Source of the DNA: Bacteroidales bacterium
Lineage (GTDB): Bacteria > Bacteroidota > Bacteroidia > Bacteroidales > F082
Assembly (NCBI GenBank): GCA_017537965.1
Contig: JAFYJV010000034.1
Coordinates: 1-64,000, forward strand
DNA: 64,000 nt
Reading direction: 5' to 3'
The translations under genes and the position numbers were made by a program. A model generated the notes under the pieces. The model saw only the letters and a program-made list of their open reading frames with translations, was not told the origin of the DNA and did not search any database. Shown one piece after another: positions 57,046-64,000 of the stretch (within the stretch, counting starts at the first letter, position 1; the number at the start of each line of letters is the position of its first letter).

Positions 57046-59124
57046 CTACTTATTAATGTCTTTCAGGCGTTCATATAAGTTCGCATTTAGGCTTTTGTCA
57101 TTTTTAAGTGCGGCGTCCACTTCCATATCAAGACAAATGTGCCAGTTATCGGTATCGAACCAGATAGCACTCCCCTTTTGGAGAATATCGCCCTTATATT
57201 GGCCACCCGGGCTTGCCACGATGATTCCCTTAAACGAGGAATGGTCTTCGTTCCATTGATCTAGAGTGGCCATGATAAATCCGTTTTCGGTGCAGTTGCA
57301 AAGCTTGTTGCCAAGCTTCCATATTCCTTTGTTGGAATTTTTTTTGATTTGCGCAAGAGTGTTTTCCATTCCCACCAATACTTCTTTTTTTATTTTGATT
57401 TCTGAAACGAATTGGCCGTTGGGATATTTGGTGAGATAGGTTGTGCATTCAGCTTTTCCGCCGTTTTTGGCAGCAAAATAGCAGGCAATTTCATTCACTT
57501 CGGCCGTTGCTTCAGATTTGTGCCTGCCGTCTGGGAAAACCCTGAGGTAATAATTGAGATCGTTTTCCTCATAGGTTTGCGAAACAAGTTGATACAGCCT
57601 GTCATCCAATTCAGGAGAGGCCTTTTTGGTGGGATAATACTTTACGAAAGTCTCGTAGTCATTGATTGAATTGACATAGCCCAACATTTTGTTCTCCAGT
57701 TTGGTGGACAGTTGAGGATAATTGTCAAGACATGAGGTGGCAGAAGCCAAATCCTTGACTTTGTTGGCCACTACTTCATTCTCAACGGCTTCGCGGTAAT
57801 CGGGGTTGGAACAGTTTTTCAGATAAGCGATGGCATCCTGAAGCGAAGTATTTGTTATACATTCATTCCTCTTCTGTTTGGCGAGCTCGACATAGCGCGA
57901 ATCCCCGAAGTCTGCTATAAACCTATCGAAATCCTCTATTTTTTTGGAATTGACGGCGGCAAGCAAGGCCTGCTTGGCTATTTCGTTGTCCGTTAGCGTA
58001 TGGTTGAAAAGGACCAGTTTTTCTCCATCAAAATAGCCAAGTATTTGATTATCTTGAATCCATCCTTTCCAATACCAACCATATTTGTATTTCGACGAAA
58101 AACGAAGCATGTATTTTTTCATGATCTCTTGCTGTCGAGCAGTGTATTTTGATGCACTACTCTGAAGATTGACAAAGCGAAGATTTTTCAAGTCATCAAT
58201 ATAATAAGCATTATTATCGCTGTAAAGGTACGCACCGGAAGGCATCTTCTCGCCTGTCCTTCTGCAATACGTCTCGCCGTGTCCATTCATTTTGTCTATA
58301 GAATACCAATTAGAATACCAATAATGGGTATAGAAAGGGCTTTCATGAACCTCTAATCCCTCAATGGTATTCTTGATTTTTCCGTTTTCAACAAAAAAAG
58401 TGACCCAAATATGATCGATTTCAAAACCTTTAGAATTATGCTTAAAGAGCATTCCTGAAACAGCTCCGTTGGACGACACTGTACTTTTTGGGATGGTATT
58501 CCATTTTTTGTCGAATGTCAGCTTAGACGACCTTTTTCTATCTATATTGTAAATCATGGCTTTGCTTGCGCCAGAAAGAAGCACTTCATTATCTGACAGA
58601 AATGCAAACGGATGGCCCCAACCATCAAAATCAAGTTGATGTCTGCCCAACGGATCGTATTCAATGTTATCAAAGTCGTCTCCTAACTTGCACAATGCAA
58701 TCTCGTTGCCAGTGGATATATCTACGACATGCAAATTACTGCCACCTTCGTCCACAAAAGCCAACCTCTGGCCATTAGGGGAAATCTTCATGTTGGACTC
58801 ATTACGCACAAGTAAAGCTTCAACTTTTGAAGAAAGGCGAAACGTCCTTTTCTTGATATTATTATTCAAAGCGTCTTTCAAGTCATACTCGATAACAGTC
58901 TGTTTGTCTTCATCCAATGCGTACAACTTTGGAGTCAAATCTTTGCACGCGAATCCGACCCAAGCCACTTGTTTTTCAAGCAACTTGTAATCAGGCTCGT
59001 CGTTAAAGAACTTGTAATCTTGGTATTCCAATACGATGGGTTCCCCGTTGTTTTGGCCAAAGAGGAAATGGGACATTCCGTTTGCTACAAAAAGCAATCC
59101 TAATAAAAACAGCGCTTTCTTCAT
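57046..59124 (-). CDS. large exported protein with propeller-like N terminus
   Basis: The 692-residue product has a signal peptide (MKKALFLLGLLFVANGMSHFLFGQ). Residues 25-330 contain WD40/TolB-like elements (NMKISPNGQRLAFVDEGGSNLHVVDISTGN at about 109-138; GWGHPFAFLSDNEVLL). The middle (about 400-570) has repeating helical pairs of about 30 residues (EDFDRFIADFGDSRYVELAKQKRNE, YETFVKYYPTKKASPELDDRLYQLV) like TPR/SEL units. I do not recognise the family. Single-gene unit with promoter TATCTTTG (59167-59174). Confidence 0.65.
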   Translation of the reverse strand: MKKALFLLGLLFVANGMSHFLFGQNNGEPIVLEYQDYKFFNDEPDYKLLEKQVAWVGFACKDLTPKLYALDEDKQTVIEYDLKDALNNNIKKRTFRLSSKVEALLVRNESNMKISPNGQRLAFVDEGGSNLHVVDISTGNEIALCKLGDDFDNIEYDPLGRHQLDFDGWGHPFAFLSDNEVLLSGASKAMIYNIDRKRSSKLTFDKKWNTIPKSTVSSNGAVSGMLFKHNSKGFEIDHIWVTFFVENGKIKNTIEGLEVHESPFYTHYWYSNWYSIDKMNGHGETYCRRTGEKMPSGAYLYSDNNAYYIDDLKNLRFVNLQSSASKYTARQQEIMKKYMLRFSSKYKYGWYWKGWIQDNQILGYFDGEKLVLFNHTLTDNEIAKQALLAAVNSKKIEDFDRFIADFGDSRYVELAKQKRNECITNTSLQDAIAYLKNCSNPDYREAVENEVVANKVKDLASATSCLDNYPQLSTKLENKMLGYVNSINDYETFVKYYPTKKASPELDDRLYQLVSQTYEENDLNYYLRVFPDGRHKSEATAEVNEIACYFAAKNGGKAECTTYLTKYPNGQFVSEIKIKKEVLVGMENTLAQIKKNSNKGIWKLGNKLCNCTENGFIMATLDQWNEDHSSFKGIIVASPGGQYKGDILQKGSAIWFDTDNWHICLDMEVDAALKNDKSLNANLYERLKDINK

Positions 59125-59166
59125 GATTTTGAAATTAGAAATTGTCAATACAAAGGTTTGTTGTCG

Positions 59167-59174
59167 CAAAGATA
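59167..59174 (-). promoter_or_regulatory. -7 element of the large exported protein gene
   Basis: Minus-strand TATCTTTG followed by CG, 42 bases before the ATG at 59124. Confidence 0.6.
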
Positions 59175-59236
59175 CGGATTTTCCCCCAAGGATAAAAAAA
59201 CTTTCTCTGAAGATGGCATCGCTTTCAAAAACTTCC

Positions 59237-59244
59237 TATCTTTG
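59237..59244 (+). promoter_or_regulatory. -7 element of dnaE
   Basis: TATCTTTG, 58 bases before the ATG at 59303. The leader between them consists largely of the 7-bp repeat tract. Confidence 0.6.
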
Positions 59245-59261
59245 AAAATTGAAAACGAAGC

Positions 59262-59296
59262 CTTCTTGCTTCTTGCTTCTTACTTCTAACTTCTTG
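59262..59296 (+). repeat. five 7-bp units in the dnaE leader
   Basis: CTTCTTG, CTTCTTG, CTTCTTA, CTTCTAA, CTTCTTG, ending six bases before the dnaE ATG. It lies inside the predicted 5' UTR. Confidence 0.75.
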
Positions 59297-59302
59297 AAAA
59301 CC

Positions 59303-62300
59303 ATGTTCCTGATATTCGATACCGAGACCACGGGTCTCCCGAAAAGCTATAACGCTCCACTGACTGACTTCGACAACTGGCCGCGACTGGTGCAGCTGGC
59401 TTGGCAACTCCACGACGACAAAGGCCGTCTCGTGGAGAACTACAACCTGCTGGTGAAGCCGGAAGGCTTCATCATCCCCATCGAAGCCAAGATGGTACAC
59501 GGCATCTCCACCGAACATGCCACCAAATACGGCTTGCCGCTGCATGAGGTGCTCGACACCTTCTTGAAGTCGGCCGAGAAAGCCAAGTACTTCGTGGGCC
59601 ATAACACCGACTTCGACCTCTGCATCGTGGGCTGCGAGTTCCTCCGTGACCGAGGCTCCAACCCGCTGCTGGCCTGGCCCCGTGTGGATACCTGCACCGA
59701 GAAGACCGCCGAGTTCTGCAAGCTGCCAGGCGGCAAAGGCGGCAAGTATAAACTGCCCAGGCTGAACGAGTTCCACGAGATTCTTTTTGGTAACAAGTTC
59801 GACTCGGCACATAATGCCTCCGCCGATGTGCAAGCGACCGCTCGCGTGTTCCTCGAACTCATCCGCATCGGCGTCCTCGGTCGTAACGAGATGCCCGAAA
59901 GCGAACAGTTCTTCGAGGATTTCCGTGCAGCCAATCCCGATAAGATCCAACCTGCCGACATCGTGGTCACCAGCAACTTCGACGAAAGCGAAGCGGAGGA
60001 AAATAAACTGGAAGAACAACGTGAAGTGGGCGACTACGTCCCTGAGCATTTCACGCATCTCCATGTCCACTCGCATTACTCCATCCTTGACGGCATGTCC
60101 AAAATACCCGACTTGGTGGACAAATGCGTCAAAAACGGTATGTATTCCATCGCGCTCACGGATCATGGCAACATGTTCGGCATCAAGGAGTTCGCCGACT
60201 ATGTCAACAAGTATAACGGGAAGGTCAAAGACAAGATCAAGGAGCAAGAGAACAGCTTGAAGAAAGAAGACGCTACGGAAGAGGAAAAGCAACAGGCAGA
60301 GCAGGAAATCGAGAAGCTGAAAGGCCAGTTCTTCAAGCCGATCTATGGCATCGAGACCTATTGCGCACCCGTGAGTATCGACAAACGCGACGGACGTCAG
60401 GACCGAGGCTGGCACCTCATCCTGCTGGCGAAGAACAAACAGGGCTATCATAGCCTCTGCAAGCTCAGTTCCATTGCCTATACCGATGGCTTCTATTACA
60501 ATCCCCGTATCGACCATAAACTGTTAGAGCAATACCATGAGGGGCTCATCTGCTGTTCGGCTTGCCTCGGCGGCGAGCTGCCTCAGAAGATCCTGAATGG
60601 CGACATGGTAGGCGCAGGGCAGACCGTGATGTGGTTCAAGAACCTTTTCGGTGACGATTATTACATCGAGTTGCAACGTCATAAGACGGATAAGCCTGGG
60701 GGTAACAAAGAAACCTATGAGCGTCAAAAAGAAGTAAACAAGGTGCTCATCGACTTGGCTCGAAAAACCAACACCAAACTCATCGCAACCAATGATGTGC
60801 ACTATGTTGAGGAGAAACATGCCGAGGCTCATGACCGCCTAATTTGTCTCCAAAAAGGCGAGGACCTTGATGATCCTAGGAGGCAACGCTACACCAAGCA
60901 GGAATGGCTCAAGACGCCTGCCGAGATGGGTGCCATCTTCAGTGACATCCCAGAAGCGCTCGAAAACACCCAGAAAATCGTCGATAAGGTGGAGGCCTAT
61001 AGCATCGACTCCGACCCGATCATGCCGATCTTCCCGATTCCGGAGGATTTCGGCACCGAAGAGGAATACAAGCAAAAATACACGCACGAAGATCTTTTCA
61101 ATGAGTTTACGCGCGATGAGCACGGCAACGTGGTGATGGACCAAGAGGCTGCCGAGAAGAAGATCAAGAAGCTGGGCGGCTACAACCGGCTCTACCGTAT
61201 CAAGCTGGAAGCGGATTACCTCGCCAAGCTGACTTGGGAAGGGGCGAAGAAGCGCTATGGCGACCCGCTCACCGAAGAGCAGATCGAACGCATCAAGTTC
61301 GAGTTGCATGTGATGAAGACCATGGGCTTCCCGGGCTACTTCCTCATTGTGAGTGACTACATTCGTGCGGCACGCGAGGAACTGGGCGTGTCGGTGGGTC
61401 CAGGCCGTGGTTCGGCAGCTGGCTCTGTGGTGGCCTATTGTCTGTGGATCACCGATCTGGATCCTTTGAAATACGACCTCCTGTTTGAGCGTTTCCTGAA
61501 TCCCGACCGTATCTCATTGCCTGATATTGATGTCGATTTCGACGACGACGGTCGCGGCCGGGTGCTCGACTGGATCACCAAGAAATACGGCAAGGAGAAG
61601 GTGGCGCATATCATCACCTACGGCACCATGGCGGCCAAGTCAGCCATCCAGGATGTGGGTCGTGTGCAGAAGGTGCCGCTGAGCGAAGTGGCCATGATCA
61701 AGAGCTATATCCCGGATCGTGAGTTCAACGAGGCCGACGTGAAGGCCGTGGAGGGCGAGCTGCCCAAGAAGATGCCCAAGGTCAACCTGAAGAACTGCTA
61801 TAAATACGTGAAGCCGCTGAAGGAGTTGGTGGAGGGCGACGACAAAAACGTTTCCTCCATGCTGACCTACGCCGAGGAGCTGGAAGGCACCAACCGTCAG
61901 GTGGGCATCCATGCCTGCGGCGTCATTATCGGTGCCGACGACCTTACCAACGTGGCTCCAGTGGCGACCATCGAGGACAAAGAGACCAAGGAAAGGGTAG
62001 TGGTGACCCAATACGAAGGCCAGGTGATCGAGAACGTGGGCCTCATCAAGATGGACTTCTTGGGCTTGAAGACCCTGACGCTTATTAAGGACGCCTTGAA
62101 AAACATCAAGAAAACCCGAGGCATCGACATCGACATCGACCATATCCCCATTGACGATCCCGAGACTTACGCGCTCTATTCCGCCGGCAACACCATCGGT
62201 ACCTTCCAGTTTGAATCGCCCGGCATGCAGAAATACCTCCGTGAGTTGCAACCATCGGTCATCGGCGACATCATCGCTATGAACGCCCTCTACCGTCCTG

Positions 62301-63928
62301 GCCCGATGGACAACATTCCTGATTTCATTGCCCGTAAGCAAGGCCGCCAGGAGATCAAGTACGATTTCGACTGCATGAAAAAATATCTTCAGGATACCTA
62401 TGGTATTTGTGTGTATCAGGAGCAGGTGATGTTGCTCTCGCGCGAGTTGGCCGACTTCACCCGTGGCGAGTCCGATACCCTGCGTAAGGCCATGGGTAAG
62501 AAGCAGCTGGCCAAGATGGAGGAGCTCTATGGCAAGTTCATGAAGCAAGGGGTGGAGAAGCTCACCAAGACCGAGAACCTGCCTGAAGAGGAGGTGAGGA
62601 AACGTCTGGAGAAGATTTGGGAGGAGTGGAAGAAATTCGCCTCGTATGCCTTCAACAAGTCGCACGCAGCTTGCTATAGCTGGGTTTCCTACCAGACGGC
62701 CTACCTCAAGGCGCATTATCCGGCCGAGTTCATGGCGGCGGTGCTCAACAACGAGTTGGGCGACATCAAGGAAGTGACCTTCATGATGGAAGAGTGCAAG
62801 CGTATGCATTTGGAGGTGTTGGGTCCCGACGTTAACGAGTCGGAATACGAGTTCTCCGTCAACGAGAAGGGCCAGATCCGCTTTGGCATGGGCGGTATCC
62901 GAAACGTGGGCGAGGCGGCCATCTCAGGTATCATCGAGGAACGCACGGCCAACGGCAAGTTCAAGGACCTCACCGACTTCTTGTTGCGTTGTGCCGACAA
63001 GGGCTTGAACCGCAGGGCCTTGGAGAGCATGGACACGGCAGGTTGCTTCGACTCGTTCCCCAACTTCCATCGTGCCATGCTGTTCTACATGCCGATGAAC
63101 GACTCGGTGCCGTTCAGTGAAAGGGCCTTGCGCATGGTGGCATCCTACAACGAGCGGAAGAACTCCGCCCAGATGGATCTCTTCGGCATGGGTGGCGGTA
63201 GCACTACCGAGACGCTGACCTTGCCGTTCCCCGAATGCGAGCGCTGGTCGAAGCTCAAGGAGCTTCAGATGGAGCTGGAGAGCATCGGCTTCTACATCAG
63301 CTCGCACCCGATGGATTCATTCAAGCTGCCGTTGAAGTTCTTCACCAATACCACAGTGGAATCTATGAAAGCGGCCATGACCAACCCCGAGAAGTTCGAC
63401 CGTTTCAATGTGCGTTTGGGCGGACAGATCACCAAGGCGGAGCAGCTGACGACCAAGAAAGGCAATCCGTATGGCAAGTTCACCATTGAGGACAAGACGG
63501 GGGCGTTTTCTTTCAGCCTCTTCAACGAGAACTACTTAAACCTCCGTAACCTGTTGGTCGAAGGACAGTTTGTGCTGCTGATGGGCACTTTGTCCAAGCC
63601 TTATTGGAAACAAGGCCAGGAGCAGGATGCCGTGCCTAAGGACTTGGAGTTCCGCATTTCGGATGTGAAGCTATTGGATTCGTTGTTGGAGAACACGAGC
63701 AAGAAGGTGATCTTCAAGCTCGACGTTGCCCAGATGAACGAAGCCACGGTGGATGACTTCATCAAGCTCGTGAAGGAACATCCCGGCAAGCAGTCGTATG
63801 GTGTGCATCTTTTTGACTCGAACACCCACCTGGCATGCAACATGACACCGTTCAGCGGTAGCGTGGCAGCCCACGAGGTGTTGCCGATCGTGGATCAGCT
63901 GCCGTATGCGGATTTTGATTTGAAGTAG
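59303..63928 (+). CDS. dnaE: DNA polymerase III alpha subunit with fused proofreading exonuclease
   Basis: The 1541-residue product begins with a DnaQ-like exonuclease (about 1-190) with all DEDDh residues: Asp6 and Glu8 in FDTETTG, Asp105 in GHNTDFD, His170 and Asp175 in HNASADV. A linker leads to the PHP domain from about 250 (HLHVHSHYSILDGM, ALTDHGNMFG). The polymerase core carries VGPGRGSAAGS and the catalytic PDIDVDFDDDGR, then helix-hairpin-helix and OB-fold regions (LGGQITKAEQLTTKKGNPYGKFTIED, by position about 1370-1400). Ordinary DnaE is about 1100-1250 residues without the exonuclease; PolC has its exonuclease inserted in the PHP domain, so this is a different fusion. Confidence 0.93.
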   Translation: MFLIFDTETTGLPKSYNAPLTDFDNWPRLVQLAWQLHDDKGRLVENYNLLVKPEGFIIPIEAKMVHGISTEHATKYGLPLHEVLDTFLKSAEKAKYFVGHNTDFDLCIVGCEFLRDRGSNPLLAWPRVDTCTEKTAEFCKLPGGKGGKYKLPRLNEFHEILFGNKFDSAHNASADVQATARVFLELIRIGVLGRNEMPESEQFFEDFRAANPDKIQPADIVVTSNFDESEAEENKLEEQREVGDYVPEHFTHLHVHSHYSILDGMSKIPDLVDKCVKNGMYSIALTDHGNMFGIKEFADYVNKYNGKVKDKIKEQENSLKKEDATEEEKQQAEQEIEKLKGQFFKPIYGIETYCAPVSIDKRDGRQDRGWHLILLAKNKQGYHSLCKLSSIAYTDGFYYNPRIDHKLLEQYHEGLICCSACLGGELPQKILNGDMVGAGQTVMWFKNLFGDDYYIELQRHKTDKPGGNKETYERQKEVNKVLIDLARKTNTKLIATNDVHYVEEKHAEAHDRLICLQKGEDLDDPRRQRYTKQEWLKTPAEMGAIFSDIPEALENTQKIVDKVEAYSIDSDPIMPIFPIPEDFGTEEEYKQKYTHEDLFNEFTRDEHGNVVMDQEAAEKKIKKLGGYNRLYRIKLEADYLAKLTWEGAKKRYGDPLTEEQIERIKFELHVMKTMGFPGYFLIVSDYIRAAREELGVSVGPGRGSAAGSVVAYCLWITDLDPLKYDLLFERFLNPDRISLPDIDVDFDDDGRGRVLDWITKKYGKEKVAHIITYGTMAAKSAIQDVGRVQKVPLSEVAMIKSYIPDREFNEADVKAVEGELPKKMPKVNLKNCYKYVKPLKELVEGDDKNVSSMLTYAEELEGTNRQVGIHACGVIIGADDLTNVAPVATIEDKETKERVVVTQYEGQVIENVGLIKMDFLGLKTLTLIKDALKNIKKTRGIDIDIDHIPIDDPETYALYSAGNTIGTFQFESPGMQKYLRELQPSVIGDIIAMNALYRPGPMDNIPDFIARKQGRQEIKYDFDCMKKYLQDTYGICVYQEQVMLLSRELADFTRGESDTLRKAMGKKQLAKMEELYGKFMKQGVEKLTKTENLPEEEVRKRLEKIWEEWKKFASYAFNKSHAACYSWVSYQTAYLKAHYPAEFMAAVLNNELGDIKEVTFMMEECKRMHLEVLGPDVNESEYEFSVNEKGQIRFGMGGIRNVGEAAISGIIEERTANGKFKDLTDFLLRCADKGLNRRALESMDTAGCFDSFPNFHRAMLFYMPMNDSVPFSERALRMVASYNERKNSAQMDLFGMGGGSTTETLTLPFPECERWSKLKELQMELESIGFYISSHPMDSFKLPLKFFTNTTVESMKAAMTNPEKFDRFNVRLGGQITKAEQLTTKKGNPYGKFTIEDKTGAFSFSLFNENYLNLRNLLVEGQFVLLMGTLSKPYWKQGQEQDAVPKDLEFRISDVKLLDSLLENTSKKVIFKLDVAQMNEATVDDFIKLVKEHPGKQSYGVHLFDSNTHLACNMTPFSGSVAAHEVLPIVDQLPYADFDLK

Positions 63929-64000
63929 TTGGTTGGACTGGGATTTCGAAACGGTTTTTAAAACTGAAATAACACTATCGGCGATAAAATCGATGATTTG

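Noticed and set aside
59225..60517. 430-codon open frame on the minus strand
   Set aside because: Antisense to the start of dnaE; low-complexity translation and no promoter.
61640..62809. 389-codon open frame on the minus strand
   Set aside because: Antisense to the polymerase core of dnaE, where all motifs of the real gene are intact.
63929..64000. Feature after dnaE
   Set aside because: 72 bases to the window end with no reading frame, hairpin or promoter that I can support.

Overview
The window comes from a member of the Bacteroidota, most likely order Bacteroidales. Nearly every start of a transcription unit carries the phylum's TAnnTTTG -7 element (often TATCTTTG or TATTTTTG), sometimes with a TTG about 19-20 bases upstream. 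Two proteins end in type IX secretion (T9SS) sorting domains. RecA, the stand-alone LolD-type ATPase and the FKBP lipoprotein cluster beside nrnA are also typical of the phylum. I cannot name the genus. Only the 5' end of one 16S rRNA gene is inside the window (1-35, minus strand); the rrn operon runs out to the left. I recognised no tRNA gene, insertion sequence or CRISPR array.

Layout: 1-1.1 kb, rRNA promoter and leader and an AlbA_2-domain protein. 1.6-5.5 kb, an XRE regulator, then nrnA with three FKBP prolyl isomerase lipoproteins. 5.5-10.6 kb, a surface polysaccharide block (O-antigen ligase-like protein, two Wzz-like proteins, a flippase). 10.7-15.6 kb, clpS, a long RelA/SpoT homologue with a damaged hydrolase site, a T9SS-exported CotH protein, OsmC and a thioesterase. 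15.7-18.9 kb, a lipoprotein and a cysteine desulfidase with a carboxylate transporter. 19-24.3 kb, a Fic protein with a tandem-repeat linker, a TPR protein, a LolD-like ATPase, DUF2007 and an EamA transporter. 24.3-31.4 kb, an Omp28-like T9SS cargo, an esterase-LysM fusion, a PQQ-type propeller, nth, recA and a TPR lipoprotein. 31.5-38 kb, phosphohexomutase, rfbD, a degenerate cyclase-like protein, yebC, a pseudo-phosphatase, a LuxR/hemerythrin pair and rpsP. 38-43.6 kb, EamA, TIGR04076, a lipoprotein, a GH20 hexosaminidase and ybaK. 43.6-46 kb, a six-gene redox-flavoured operon headed by a 59-residue winged-helix protein.

46-56 kb is the accessory part: an orphan AAA ATPase, hipBA coupled to an EamA transporter, a DUF6557-like gene, a ParE/RelE toxin-antitoxin pair, a GIY-YIG protein coupled to a phospholipase-D-type nuclease, several hypotheticals, and a WYL regulator coupled to a DnaQ-like exonuclease. 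The AAA gene and the DUF6557-like gene share a near-duplicate upstream region of about 105 bp, which suggests a small regulon. The window closes with carbonic anhydrase, a large secreted hypothetical and a DNA polymerase III alpha subunit that carries its own N-terminal proofreading exonuclease.

Two patterns recur. First, short 7-bp-period tandem repeats sit at gene boundaries, often overlapping a stop codon (relA/spoT homologue, cotH, thioesterase, luxR, pgm, lolD-like, rpsP), and twice lie in front of a start codon. Second, several proteins look like family members that have lost catalytic residues (RSH hydrolase domain, LMW phosphatase, nucleotidyl cyclase, receiver domain).
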